DNA from: Nostoc sp. C052 | Lineage (GTDB): Bacteria > Cyanobacteriota > Cyanobacteriia > Cyanobacteriales > Nostocaceae | Direction: 5' to 3' | Assembly (NCBI RefSeq): GCF_013393905.1 | Contig: NZ_CP040272.1 | Coordinates: forward strand, 7,387,501 to 7,451,500 | DNA length: 64,000 bases | Part shown: piece by piece, positions 54,301 to 63,926 of the stretch | Numbering within the stretch: position 1 is the stretch's first letter | Layout of the letters: each line of letters starts with the position of its first letter | Notes under the pieces: model-generated | Told to the model about the DNA's origin: nothing | Seen by the model: only the letters and a program-made list of their open reading frames with translations | The model's database searches: none | Translations under genes and position numbers: made by a program

Positions 54301-56793
54301 ATAATCACACAAAGCTTTCATCGTCTCAAAATCAGTTTTCAAACAAGCTGACTCCGCCGCACCCACATATAAATCTAGGGCGAGGGCATATTGACTCTGC
54401 CAACAATCCGAACTCAACAGATGAATTCCTCGATCGAAGTAAGTATATGCAGACTCATAAGCCGTAGCCAGTTTTGCTCGCTTACCTGCCACTAAATTTA
54501 ACTCAGCCAGTTCTTGGCGTTTGCTGGGCTGGGTAATTAGTTCAACACCGTAATTCAATTGGTTGACAATATCAAAGATTTTTTCTTCTAGCTCTACTTT
54601 AGTAGTGTAGCCCAGTAGCAATTCGCCAATTGTGCGATGAGTTTGGCGCTTCTGATCTGCTGGAATTAAAGAGTAGGCAGCTTGTTGGACGCGATCGTGC
54701 AGAAAGCGATAGGTGACATTCTCGATGTTGTCAGTATTTGTCTGTCCTTGCTCGTGGCTCAGATAAAATTTATACATCTGATTTTGGGGCAGAATTAGTC
54801 CTGACTGCAAAGCTTTCCACAAAGCTGTCGCCGCCTCTGCTGGTGATTGTTCAGAAACAATAGCTAAAGTATGCAAATCAAAGTGGTTGCCGATGCAAGC
54901 AGCTAATTTGAGGACATTTTGCGTTTCTCTAGGCAATTTCTGCAACTGTTGGGCGATAAATTCTACAACATCATCGGTAAGAGATTGGGTGTTGATTTGG
55001 GCAAGATCGCATTCCCAATAACCGCGATCGCAATTAAACGTAATTTGGCCCTCTTCGTGTAATGCTTTGATAAATTGAGTGATAAAAAATGGATTACCTT
55101 GTGTCTTGCGAAAGATTAATTCTGTCAAAGACTGTGCAGACTCACTACCACAATGTAATGTATCAGTAATCAACTGATTCGTATCATTTAAGGAAAGGGG
55201 ATCAAGGGTAATTGTATTGACAGTCTTGCCAACTTTTTTCAGTTCCTCTACTGTCAATATAAAAGGGTGTACAAGTGATACTTCATTATCTCGATAAGCC
55301 CCCAACAACAGCAGATAGCTGTTATCCTCCATCAGCAGTTTAATTAACTGGAGTGAAGCCAAATCTGCCCACTGTAAGTCATCCAAAAATATCACCAGTG
55401 GATGTTCTAATCTAGTAAAAATGGCAATAAACTTTTGGAACAATAAGTTAAACCGATTTTGAGCCGCAGTTGATGACAGTTCTGGCGCAGGAGGTTGTTT
55501 GCCAATTACCCGTTCTAGTTCGGGAATCACCTCAATGAGAACTTGTCCATTGTCTCCCACAACTTCAAGAATCTGGCTTCGCCACTGTGCCAATTGTGCG
55601 TCAGATTCTGACAACAATTGCCCCATTAAATTGCATAAAGCTTGCACAAAAGCTGAGAAGGGAACATTGCGATTGAATTGGTCAAACTTACCTTTGATAA
55701 AGTATCCTTGCTGACGGGTAATCGGCTTGTGGACTTGATTCACAACAGCTGTTTTCCCAATTCCCGAAAATCCTGCCACCAGCATCATTTCCGATGCGCC
55801 ATTGGCGACGCGCTCAAAAGCTTGCAACAAGGTAGCAACTTCTGATTCTCGTCCATAGAGTTTTTCGGGAATTAAAAAGCGATCGCAAATATCCCTCTGA
55901 GCAATTTCAAAGTATTCAACTCTACCAATTTCTTGGAACTGGACAAGACATTTTTCTAAATCTGATTTTAATCCCAAGGCACTTTGATATCGATCTTCAG
56001 CGTTTTTCGCCATCAACTTGATGATAATATCTGCAACTACCTGCGGAATTTCTTTCCCTTTGGCTCCGTTCAGGGTGAACCTGTTGTCTAATGCAATAGG
56101 CATTTTCGCCAGATGACAATGCACCAACTCCATCGGATCGCTACTGTCAAATGGTAATTCTCCTGTTAATAATTCATAAAATGTAACCCCAAGGGAATAA
56201 AAATCGCTGCGGTAGTCTATTCCTCGATTCATCCTGCCGGTTTGTTCTGGGGAGATATAAGCCAGAGTTCCTTCCAAAACATTTGGACTTTTAATTTCTT
56301 GGTTTTCTTTAGGCAGTAATGAAGCGATACTAAAATCAATCAGTTGAATTTGTTTTGTTTGTGGGTTAATCAGAATATTTGCAGGTTTGATGTCTTTATG
56401 AATTACCCGATTTTGGTGTAAATCATGGAGAACCTTGGTTAATTGAATGGCGATTGATAAGAATTCAAGTAGAGAAAGGGTATTCCTTTGAATATATTCT
56501 TGTAACGAAATTCCCCCAATATCTTCCATCACCAGAATATAACTATTGCCATAGTTTTCTAACGATAAACTATTAACAATTCCATTAATCTTGAGATGTT
56601 TACTAATAGTATATTGATTGCGGAATTGTAATAACTCGTTGAAGTTGGGATATTCCGAAATGAGAAATTTGATGACCACAGGGAGTTTATCTTGCTTTCT
56701 TATAGCTCGATATACTCTGGTTCTGGAACCTGTATACAGTTGAGAATTAATTTGATATCCAGGAATGATTAAGTTAGAAGTCTGAGTAGCCAT
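51325..56793 (-). CDS. Giant Ser/Thr kinase - AAA ATPase - GAF - histidine kinase
   Basis: 1,822 aa, cytosolic. Kinase domain about residues 12-280 (VIHKDIKPANILI, DFSIASLL). A STAND/AAA-type ATPase follows from ~310: YGRESEVATLLQAFERV, Walker A GFSGIGKTAVVNQV, Walker B LVIFLDDLQWADL. About 800 residues of helical TPR-like repeats follow, then GAF (about 1385-1530), a coiled coil, HisKA GQLVAGVAHEINNPVSFIKG (about 1595) and HATPase (FLHILNNAIDAIREY, GRGTGLGLFVSYS). The G1 box reads IANTGSFIP instead of DxGxG, so ATP binding in the last domain may be impaired. The domain order is that of cyanobacterial STHK proteins such as HstK. It is a tandem paralogue of the next gene. Confidence 0.92.
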   Translation of the reverse strand: MATQTSNLIIPGYQINSQLYTGSRTRVYRAIRKQDKLPVVIKFLISEYPNFNELLQFRNQYTISKHLKINGIVNSLSLENYGNSYILVMEDIGGISLQEYIQRNTLSLLEFLSIAIQLTKVLHDLHQNRVIHKDIKPANILINPQTKQIQLIDFSIASLLPKENQEIKSPNVLEGTLAYISPEQTGRMNRGIDYRSDFYSLGVTFYELLTGELPFDSSDPMELVHCHLAKMPIALDNRFTLNGAKGKEIPQVVADIIIKLMAKNAEDRYQSALGLKSDLEKCLVQFQEIGRVEYFEIAQRDICDRFLIPEKLYGRESEVATLLQAFERVANGASEMMLVAGFSGIGKTAVVNQVHKPITRQQGYFIKGKFDQFNRNVPFSAFVQALCNLMGQLLSESDAQLAQWRSQILEVVGDNGQVLIEVIPELERVIGKQPPAPELSSTAAQNRFNLLFQKFIAIFTRLEHPLVIFLDDLQWADLASLQLIKLLMEDNSYLLLLGAYRDNEVSLVHPFILTVEELKKVGKTVNTITLDPLSLNDTNQLITDTLHCGSESAQSLTELIFRKTQGNPFFITQFIKALHEEGQITFNCDRGYWECDLAQINTQSLTDDVVEFIAQQLQKLPRETQNVLKLAACIGNHFDLHTLAIVSEQSPAEAATALWKALQSGLILPQNQMYKFYLSHEQGQTNTDNIENVTYRFLHDRVQQAAYSLIPADQKRQTHRTIGELLLGYTTKVELEEKIFDIVNQLNYGVELITQPSKRQELAELNLVAGKRAKLATAYESAYTYFDRGIHLLSSDCWQSQYALALDLYVGAAESACLKTDFETMKALCDYILTVVTKIQDRVKIYELLIFYYHNQSQFCEAVTLAVQTLNHLGEKFPANPNTEDFLDALQTTTELIQQVGFENLAELPPMQNSEKLAVMKILRCSCFPAYFAVPEMLGLLVCRLVDVTLKYGHSPLTPFAFGIFSVLINAVVGDIETGKQFGELAIALEQQQPDLEYRAVTYNAIYGLSHHFYKPVRDALQPLILGYQSFAQNGDAESSAYCLINAYFCAILSGQNLKDIQTEYEKYIQSVMGLKQEQVIHQLHIWMQVVHNLTESVENPAFLQGEYFDITVKLPELYQDSNFNTINYAHTAQAMLAYLLGDYERSLSHALATEPHLGASTGKFFVSAHNLYYSLSITALYSQSSPSEQSEYLKKLQSNRQKMKNLANYCPENFLHRFLLMEAEIYRLQYDFCTAIDLYDHAIAVAKDNGYLQEEALSNELAAKFYLNWGKEKVAASYMESAYYCYARWGAKAKTDDLENRYPDLLRPILEQVTQNWSPLETLATLATSNISLPASTKATYLVSKSLNTSLDFATVLKASQSLSSTIHLDELLRQLTQIILQNSGGDRCALILPNSNGKWYLQAIATSETTQLCSEPLEGNLNIPVKLIQYVKNTQEMVVIDRLKTDLPVIDEYLTQQQAQSILCLPILHQGNLIGILYLKNRSTSGVFTSDRILILDFLCTQAAISLENARLYQQVANYSQNLEAEVEQKTQALNQKAQDLEQALQHLQKTQSQLIHTEKMSSLGQLVAGVAHEINNPVSFIKGNLNYLENYIVDLMSLLALYQEESAQPSSKIQAKCEEIEVDFICQDAIKILQSIKIGSDRISQIVLSLRNFSRLDEASIKAVDLHSGIESTLLILQNRLQSGEHEPEIQIIKEYGNLPTITCYPAQLNQVFLHILNNAIDAIREYAEDTEQLQIRICTEVIDHQQIRIAIANTGSFIPVHIQERIFEPFFTTKPVGRGTGLGLFVSYSIIKKHGGNITVNSLPHKETEFTIFIPIKT

Positions 56794-56982
56794 TTATATC
56801 AAAAGTGTTGATGCAAATTGATTTTTTATATTTGTAAAACTGTGCAGAATGTGTCTACATTCTGCAAGTCTTGTCATTAGCTAAATGTTAACTAATGTCG
56901 CAATCTCTCAAAAGAGATGATCTGGCAGGACAAATGTTTGATAAACTCTTATATGACCTAATAAACTGCCTTGTTTACTAAA

Positions 56983-59900
56983 TCAAGCCAGAATCGGTAA
57001 GGTGATCACAAATTCAGTTCCCTTGCCTGGGGTAGAATACACATCCAAACTACCGTGATGTTTTTCTACCACAATAGACTTAGCGATCGCTAATCCTAAA
57101 CCAGTTCCTTTACCCACCTCTTTAGTAGTAAACAAATGATCGAAAATCTTTTGTTTGACTGCTTCACTAATTCCTTGACCATTATCAGTAATTGATATTT
57201 TCACATATTCATCTACATGGAATGTTGTAATTTTAATCCAGTTAGGTTTAGCTTGAATTTCTGCAAAAGTGTGCCCAATATTTGATTCTTCAAAGGCATC
57301 AATTGCATTGGCGATAATATTCATAAATACTTGATTTAATTGTCCGGCAAAACAATTAATTAAGGGTAAATTACCATAGTTAGTAATTACTTCAATTGCT
57401 GGACGTTCTTCATTTGCTTTCAAGCGATGTTTGAGGATTAACACTGTACTATCAATTCCTTCGTGGATATTAAATGGCACTTTGTAATCTTTATCAGCAC
57501 GAGAAAAAGTGCGGAGACTAGTACTAATATTTATCAATCTGTCGCAAGCTATCACCATTGCATCTATCATTTTTGGAAAGTCTTCTAAGGTATAATCTAA
57601 GTCAATTTCTTCAGCGTGGTCTTTGATTTCATCACTCTTGTTGGTCAATGTCTCTTGATATAAACTTAAGTGTTCAATAATATCATTAAGAGTCGGTTTG
57701 GTTTGTTTAAGAGTCGCAGAAATAAAGCCTAAAGGATTATTCATTTCATGGGCTATTCCAGCAACCAAATTACCCAGTGCAGACATTTTCTCACCTTGGA
57801 TAATTTGCAGTTGTGCTTGTTGTAAATCTTGTAATGCTTGCCCAGATCGTTGATAAAGCCGAGCATTTTCTAGAGATATCGCTGCTTGACAAGATAATAA
57901 GTGAATAATGCTGATCCGATCACTAGTAAATACCCCTTGAGTCAGTTGATTTTCTAGGTAGATAATTCCGACTAAATGTCCCTGATTAATAATCGGAGTA
58001 CAAAATAAACTTTGGGGTTGATATTGCAATATATATTCCCCAATTAAACCAGGGATATCTGTTTGGCAATTGTCAATCACAACTGTTTGTTGGGTATTTT
58101 TGACATAATAGATAATATTTACAGGAATGTCTTGACAATTATCTAGTGATTGTGTTTTGAGTATAGTTTGTATTTGCTCACGATCGATAGACGTAATTGC
58201 TCGAACTTGCCAAATATCTTCTTGGGGAAGCAGCAGTACAGCTTTTTTCGCACCAGAGTTTTCTAGAATAATGCGAGTGAGGCTGGCAATGAGTTGATCT
58301 AATTCCAGAGAACTGGAAATAGCTTGAGCGGCTTTGAGGACAGAGGTTAAATCTAGGGCATCGGAAATACTGGTGCTACCTGTGGTAGAAGTGCGAGTAG
58401 AAGAGGAAGTCGCACAAAAGTAAATACTTTCTAGGGGATTGAGGGTAAGTTGTTGCTGTTCTAAAATAGGTTTGAGAAGTTGGGGATAGCATTTTTCTAA
58501 GTCCAAAATTTTGGCTTTTGCGCCCCAACGGCTATAGCAATAGTAAGCTTCATGTAGATAATCTGAGGCGGCTTTTTCTTTCCCCCAATTGAGGAAAAAT
58601 TTAGCTGCAAGTTCGTTGGCTAGCGCTTGTTCGTAACCATAACCTTGATGTTGAGCTTGAGCAATGGCTTGTTCGTAAAAATCAAGTGCCTCTGCTTTTT
58701 TTCCCTTTAGTCGTGCTTTTTCTGCTTGTATTAGAAGACACTTGTGGAGAATATTTTCTGGACAGGCTGTTGCCCAATTATTTAAGCGTTCCTCTAGGGG
58801 AATCAGCGCTTGCCAATGGAACTGACGCTCTTGTTCGTCGCTAGCAATTTCAGCTAGAGATAGATGCATTAATGCTACGTAAAACACGCTAGAAGGCACT
58901 TTGGCATGACTGGAAATCGTGTTTTCAATTATGCTCAGTTGAGGAATTAAATCTGGGTATGCGGCTTTGTAGTCAAATAAATAAGCATGACGAATTTTGA
59001 CCGAATATAACCAAGCCAGATGATAAGGAGTATTGCCATATTTTTGTAAATACTCAGCTTCACTGAAACTATCATCATCAAAGCTAAAGGTGGTTTTTGT
59101 TAAACCAAGAAGATTGCGAATTGGTTGAATAACTCCGGCTATTAAAGCATCTAAGTTCTCTAAACTTTTGATGTGACGGAGAAAATCTGCATGAGCTTGA
59201 GCGATCGCATATAGTTCATCTAGGTTTTTACCATAAGTGAGGCGATCGGAACCACTTTGCATGATCATAAAGCCAACGGTCAGCCAGTTCCCTGCTTCCA
59301 TGCCATATTTATAGGCGTTGTCATAATATTTATCTGCTTCTCTAATTGGATGACTCCAGCTATGGACATCCGCAGCAAAGATAAAATTAGTCATTCCCCG
59401 GACATCTGCATTGTCAAACTGTTCGCAAAGCTGTACCGCTGTTTGTCCAAACTGATAAGCTGTTCCCAAGTCTTTGAGGATGGCATTGGCAATTAAGGCA
59501 TAGCCGGCATAGCTAAAGGGGGACATCTCGCTGTTACCATACTGCAAAGATAAAGTCGTCATCTTGGCGAGTACCAGCAATCCTAAAGTCGGTTGACCAT
59601 TAAGCCATGCAGCATAGAAGAGAATTTGTAAAATTCGTAACATTTCTGCAATGCTGGCATCTGACATTTTGGGAAAATCGAGAATGGATTCAACAGTCTG
59701 CTGTTCTAAAAATCTGTTAACTATGGCAATTTCTTTATCCAGACTTTCTTGAATCAACTCTTGTTCTTTTGGTAGTTCCCAGTCAAGTAGCTGTAAACTT
59801 TGGCGTTGCATAGCGATCGCTTCCGCATTGCGTCCCTGAAGCTGATATTGAGTCATCTGCACGCGATAAATCACCGCTTTGTCCAGGGGTGTTTGAGCAT

Positions 59901-62406
59901 GGCTAAGTGCTTCCCCATAAAGGACTTCGGCTCGGTCAAAATCACCACACAGATAAGCTGCTTCTGAACCCTCGCGGTGCAAGCTATATATTAATTTATA
60001 GTCAGTTTGCCAAGCGGTTGTAGGTAATAAATCAATCCCAGTAGTACAATAAATCAGGGATGCTTGATAAGCTGCCGACAATTTTGCCTTTTGCCCTGCT
60101 TGCAGGTTTAACTGAGCTTGTTGTTTTTTCTGCTCATCGGTGGCGATGCTCGAAAGGGAAACATCTTCAGCGATCGCACCTTGTCCTAAATTCAGTTGGT
60201 TTACTAGGTCAAAAATTCGTTCTTGTTGTTCCTGCTCGGATAACCCTTGCAACAACAATTGACCAATCATAAAATGTGTTTTTTGCTTTTGCTCTAAGGG
60301 AATCAAGGAATAGGCTGCTTGTTGAATGCGATCGTGGAGAAACTTATATCCAATAATTTCGGAATTTTCTTGAGTAACAGCTTGATTTTCTGACCCTACA
60401 AAAAACTTATAAACCTCACTTTGAGGTAAAATCAAACCTTCCTGTAAAGCATTCCATAAACAAACAGCCGTTTCTATTTTTGATTGTTTAGAAACAATTG
60501 CTAATGTTTCTAAATCAAACTGATTCCCGATACAAGCAGCTAATTTTAAAATTTCTTGAGTTGATTCTGGCAACTTTTGTAATTGCAATGCCATAAATTC
60601 AACGATATCATTTGTGAGCGATCGCTGATTTATATGGGTGATATCACATTGCCAACACCTCAACTCGAAGTTAAATTCAATTAATCCATCTTGATGTAAT
60701 GCTTTGAGGAACTGTGTAGCAAAAAATGGATTACCTTGAGTTTTCTGAAATATCAAGCGAGAAAGAGTCCATGCCAAATTTTCTGAGCATTTCAGTGTGT
60801 CAGCAACTAATTGATTTACCTGTTCTTCACTCAGTGGTGCTAAAGTAATTGTATTAATCGTGGCTGCTGTTTTTTGGATATCATTCAAAGTCAACATTAA
60901 CGGATGTGCTGGTTTGACTTCGTTATCACGGTAAGCACCAATTAATAAAAAATGCTTTGTATCAGCCATTAATAACTGCATTAACATCAGTGATGCTGAA
61001 TCAGCCCACTGCAAATCATCTAAAAACATCACTAATGGATGTTTGTGACTGGTAAAGACTTGGGTGAATTTTTGGAATAATAAATTAAATCGATTTTGTG
61101 CCGCAGTTCCTGATAATTCTGTCGCAGGTGTTTGTTGACCAATGATTTTTTCTAATTCGGGGATAACTTCAATAATTACCTGTCCATTCTCACCAACAGC
61201 TTCTAGAATCTTAGTTTTCCATTCCTGAATTTTCGGGTCACTTTCTGTTAACAATTGTGCCATTAAATCTCGGAAAGCTTGCACAAACGCTGAGAAGGGA
61301 ATATTCCGATTAAATTGATCATATTTGCCTTTAATAAAGTAACCGCGTTGACGAACAATCGGTTTATGAACTTCGTTAACAACCGCAGTTTTACCAATCC
61401 CGGAAAACCCAGCTACCAGCATCATTTCAGTTGCACCTTGGCTAACTCTTTCAAATGCTTGGAGTAGGGTTTCTACTTCTGTTTCTCTTCCATAGAGTTT
61501 ATCAGGAATAATGAAGCGATCGCACACATCTCGTTGAGCAATTGGAAAACTCTCAATTCTGCCAATTTCTTTTAGCTGATCTAAACAAATTTCTAAATCA
61601 AATTTTAGCCCTAATGCACTTTGATAACGATCTTCGGCATTTTTTGCCATTAATTTGGTCACGATGTCACAAAGAACTTGGGGAATCTGTTCCCTATTCT
61701 CTAAAAGTGGAGGTTGTTTCGCAATATGACAATGCACTAACTCCATCACATCATTTGATTGAAAGGGTAACTTTCCTGTAAGTAATTCATAAAAAGTAAT
61801 ACCTAAAGAATAAAAGTCAGTTCGGTAGTCAATCCCCCGATTCATCCTTCCGGTTTGTTCTGGGGAAATATAAGCCAGTGTACCTTCTAATACATTAGGG
61901 CTAATGAGCGTTTGAGTTTCTCGTGGTAACAAAGAGGCAATACTAAAGTCAATTAGTTTTACTTCATCGGTTTCAGGATTAATTAATATATTGGCGGGTT
62001 TTATATCTTTATGAATAATTCGATAATCGGAGAGTATATCTAAGGTGTGACACAAAGATATTGCAATTTGTAAGAATTTATCTACAGACGCGATATTATT
62101 ATTTTTGGCGAAATAATCCTTAAGAGAAACTCCGCCAAAATCTTCCATTACTAATATATAACCATTCTGATATGCTTCCAGGGTATAGGTTTGAACGATT
62201 CTGGGATAGTTGAGATTTTTGGTAATGGTGTACTGATTCCTAAATTGTACGAGTTCGCTAAAGCTAGGATAAGGATTTTTCAGGTATTTAATCACCACTG
62301 GTAAAGAGTCAGTTTTTCGATATCCCCGATAAACTAGAGTTCGAGAACCGTTGTACAGTTCTTCGCTAACTTCATAACCGGTAATACTAATTTTGGTGCT
62401 AAACAT
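56983..62406 (-). CDS. Giant Ser/Thr kinase - AAA ATPase - GAF - histidine kinase, paralogue 2
   Basis: 1,807 aa, same order as its neighbour. Kinase: IIHKDIKPANILI and DFSIASLLPRE. ATPase: LYGRETEVETLLQAFERV, GFSGIGKTAVVNEV, LVMFLDDLQWADS. Helical repeats about 640-1330. GAF about 1380-1540 (VKNTQQTVVIDNCQTDIPGL). HisKA: GNLVAGIAHEMNNPLGFISA. HATPase: FMNIIANAIDAFEES, ITDNGQGIS (intact G1) and GKGTGLGLAIAKSIV. This copy looks fully competent, unlike the neighbour with its altered G1. The coding gap between the two is 189 nt on the same strand, consistent with tandem duplication followed by divergence. Input signal and target are unknown; no response regulator is adjacent. Confidence 0.92.
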   Translation of the reverse strand: MFSTKISITGYEVSEELYNGSRTLVYRGYRKTDSLPVVIKYLKNPYPSFSELVQFRNQYTITKNLNYPRIVQTYTLEAYQNGYILVMEDFGGVSLKDYFAKNNNIASVDKFLQIAISLCHTLDILSDYRIIHKDIKPANILINPETDEVKLIDFSIASLLPRETQTLISPNVLEGTLAYISPEQTGRMNRGIDYRTDFYSLGITFYELLTGKLPFQSNDVMELVHCHIAKQPPLLENREQIPQVLCDIVTKLMAKNAEDRYQSALGLKFDLEICLDQLKEIGRIESFPIAQRDVCDRFIIPDKLYGRETEVETLLQAFERVSQGATEMMLVAGFSGIGKTAVVNEVHKPIVRQRGYFIKGKYDQFNRNIPFSAFVQAFRDLMAQLLTESDPKIQEWKTKILEAVGENGQVIIEVIPELEKIIGQQTPATELSGTAAQNRFNLLFQKFTQVFTSHKHPLVMFLDDLQWADSASLMLMQLLMADTKHFLLIGAYRDNEVKPAHPLMLTLNDIQKTAATINTITLAPLSEEQVNQLVADTLKCSENLAWTLSRLIFQKTQGNPFFATQFLKALHQDGLIEFNFELRCWQCDITHINQRSLTNDIVEFMALQLQKLPESTQEILKLAACIGNQFDLETLAIVSKQSKIETAVCLWNALQEGLILPQSEVYKFFVGSENQAVTQENSEIIGYKFLHDRIQQAAYSLIPLEQKQKTHFMIGQLLLQGLSEQEQQERIFDLVNQLNLGQGAIAEDVSLSSIATDEQKKQQAQLNLQAGQKAKLSAAYQASLIYCTTGIDLLPTTAWQTDYKLIYSLHREGSEAAYLCGDFDRAEVLYGEALSHAQTPLDKAVIYRVQMTQYQLQGRNAEAIAMQRQSLQLLDWELPKEQELIQESLDKEIAIVNRFLEQQTVESILDFPKMSDASIAEMLRILQILFYAAWLNGQPTLGLLVLAKMTTLSLQYGNSEMSPFSYAGYALIANAILKDLGTAYQFGQTAVQLCEQFDNADVRGMTNFIFAADVHSWSHPIREADKYYDNAYKYGMEAGNWLTVGFMIMQSGSDRLTYGKNLDELYAIAQAHADFLRHIKSLENLDALIAGVIQPIRNLLGLTKTTFSFDDDSFSEAEYLQKYGNTPYHLAWLYSVKIRHAYLFDYKAAYPDLIPQLSIIENTISSHAKVPSSVFYVALMHLSLAEIASDEQERQFHWQALIPLEERLNNWATACPENILHKCLLIQAEKARLKGKKAEALDFYEQAIAQAQHQGYGYEQALANELAAKFFLNWGKEKAASDYLHEAYYCYSRWGAKAKILDLEKCYPQLLKPILEQQQLTLNPLESIYFCATSSSTRTSTTGSTSISDALDLTSVLKAAQAISSSLELDQLIASLTRIILENSGAKKAVLLLPQEDIWQVRAITSIDREQIQTILKTQSLDNCQDIPVNIIYYVKNTQQTVVIDNCQTDIPGLIGEYILQYQPQSLFCTPIINQGHLVGIIYLENQLTQGVFTSDRISIIHLLSCQAAISLENARLYQRSGQALQDLQQAQLQIIQGEKMSALGNLVAGIAHEMNNPLGFISATLKQTKPTLNDIIEHLSLYQETLTNKSDEIKDHAEEIDLDYTLEDFPKMIDAMVIACDRLINISTSLRTFSRADKDYKVPFNIHEGIDSTVLILKHRLKANEERPAIEVITNYGNLPLINCFAGQLNQVFMNIIANAIDAFEESNIGHTFAEIQAKPNWIKITTFHVDEYVKISITDNGQGISEAVKQKIFDHLFTTKEVGKGTGLGLAIAKSIVVEKHHGSLDVYSTPGKGTEFVITLPILA

Positions 62407-62686
62407 ACTATGTTTACCCTTTTAGATTTCTTCACGACTTCTCTAATATTAATCATTTAAACTCTGGCCGCATTGGTAGAACTAATGATAGTTTTGTCAA
62501 GAAACAGTGAAGGATTTTAGAGGTTTTAATTAGCAATAAACTTAAAAAAACTGAGCAAATATCAATTTAAACTATTTCATGCTGACAAAAAATCTTGAAA
62601 ATAATTGGACTTATATGATTTACATAATGAAACATTAATTTGACAATTTTCTATAAGATTAACCTCGAATAATAAAAAATACCATT

Positions 62687-62719
62687 AGGAAAATCCTTAG
62701 AGGAATTAAGGATTTTCCT
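62687..62719 (-). terminator. Terminator-like hairpin upstream of the kinase gene
   Basis: AGGAAAATCCTTA-GAGGAAT-TAAGGATTTTCCT: a perfect 13-bp stem with a 7-nt loop. On the minus strand it is followed by AATGGTATTTTTTATT, a T-rich tract. It lies 281 nt before the kinase start, so it would end a transcript arriving from the right, where no gene is evident. Confidence 0.5.
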
Positions 62720-62799
62720 GATTATCTTGCTTGCCCTCTTAAAATACTGAATTTAAGAGGATGTTTGAAAAGTCCTCTTGTCGGTATCAAACAGTTTTA

Positions 62800-62875
62800 G
62801 ATCCCCCTAAATCCCCCGATAAATTGGGGGACTTTGATTCCAGTTCCCCTTAAAAAGGGGGGTTAGTGTGACTGT
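62800..62875. repeat. GATCCCCCTAAATCCCCC-type dispersed repeat
   Basis: GATCCCCCTAAATCCCCC (62800-62817) is followed by GATAAATTGGGGG, closing a CCCCC/GGGGG stem, and by TTCCCCTTAAAAAGGGGGG. This is a common cyanobacterial intergenic repeat. Confidence 0.75.
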
Positions 62876-62951
62876 AACCATAAGTTTGCCGGGGCGGCAC
62901 GTTTATGCTTTCAAAACGCCTGGGCAAGTTTAGGTGAAAAATTAGTGTCGG

Positions 62952-63299
62952 TTCGCAGACTAAATGAAATTTGAACAAGGAAGTTATAGGAGTTTGAGAC
63001 GACGAGATTCGCGCATAAAGTGAAATTGCTTGTGGCGTAACGGTTTGAAACAGGTAGCGAATTCGCAGATAAATTGAAATTTTCCGACTTTGATTTAACA
63101 ACAGCCCAAATGCTTTTAAAAGCATACTTTTAAACTGCGATGAGCCTACTCTCCAGCATTCGAGCGATCGCCCATTTCGTGCCATAATCAAGCAGTTTCC
63201 CTACATAAAATCGAAAATTAAGTATAAATTGCCACTAATATTGCCATAGACACTACAAATTGCCATGATTAAATGTAAAATTTCACTTTATGCGCGAAT
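62952..63299. repeat. Regularly spaced ~21-bp repeats with a perfect 21-bp inverted copy
   Basis: Three direct copies begin at 62952, 63008 and 63062: TTCGCAGACTAAATGAAATT, TTCGCGCATAAAGTGAAATT and TTCGCAGATAAATTGAAATT, with starts 56 and 54 nt apart. An exact reverse complement of the middle copy lies at 63279-63299 (direct at 63007-63027, 21 of 21 bases). ATTGCCA occurs three times at 63226-63265 just inside it. Arrays like this mark binding sites for transposases (for example Tn7-like ends) or site-specific recombinases. The 113-codon minus-strand frame across it is not a gene. The spacing argues against CRISPR, because the repeats are too divergent. Confidence 0.65.
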
Positions 63300-63731
63300 T
63301 AGAGAGGCTGGCAGGGAGCAATGCGGTTTTGTCAGATTGCGTAAAAAGTAAGTGATGCCTTCGGCGGGCTACGCCTACGCAAAAATCAAATCTAAGTAAA
63401 AAGTAACTTTATTTACTAAGTATATGCTGATAGCCGTGAGAATTCATCTTGATGAGATATCTCAAAAAGATTAATAGCATGTCATTTGACCATTGTTACC
63501 AAAAATATCTACAATCAGTCTTTTATACTTAGTGTTAATTAAACTAAATGAGATAAATGAGAAGTTGAGAGTAGACGTAAAGTATAAAATTTATCAAGCA
63601 GTTTCTGGTTTGATAAAGGAATTAAGTTGTTAGGCTAGCAAATGTTATTTCCTACCACTTGGTATCAACGTCTGGGGCATTAGATTTAGCTAACAGAGCC
63701 TCTGCTTCTAAGCTATGAACATTAAAGTTAT
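63300..63731. other. Gene-free AT-rich stretch
   Basis: Contains GATGCCTTCGGCGGGCTACG...CTACGC (63354-63380), a short Nostoc palindrome, and AGTAAAAAGTAA repeats. I see no open frame, RNA fold or promoter I would defend. Confidence 0.4.
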
Positions 63732-63926
63732 ATGCATAGTCTCGAATTAGATAAATCTTATGGACTTGATTCAATCTCAAGCGACGCGATCGCATCGCAC
63801 TTTGTCCCAATAGCTGTTGCACTCAGAATTTATCGGGGGAAGCTCATGAACAACCAACCGAAGATCAACATACTGACGCAACAACCTGTCTCAAGGTTCA
63901 AAATCAATCATTATCGCCCTAGTTGA
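63732..63926 (+). CDS. Possible small hypothetical protein
   Basis: 64 codons from ATG 63732, with no family that I recognise and no clear ribosome-binding site. It contains a HIP1 site (GCGATCGC), which occurs in coding and non-coding DNA alike here. Amino-acid use is unremarkable (SDAIASHFVPIAVALRIYRG). It may be spurious or the start of a decayed gene; listed because it is the only candidate in the last 1.6 kb. Confidence 0.2.
   Translation: MHSLELDKSYGLDSISSDAIASHFVPIAVALRIYRGKLMNNQPKINILTQQPVSRFKINHYRPS

Noticed and set aside
51325..62406. Frameshift or assembly duplication as the cause of the two giant kinases
   Set aside because: The two proteins differ throughout, including in motifs and lengths, so they are diverged paralogues and not an assembly copy.
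62952..63082. CRISPR array
   Set aside because: Only three copies, repeats differ at several positions, no cas genes nearby, and an inverted copy exists; this does not fit a CRISPR array.
62850..63191. 113-codon minus-strand frame
   Set aside because: It runs through the phased 21-bp repeats and translates them into similar peptides; this is a repeat artefact.
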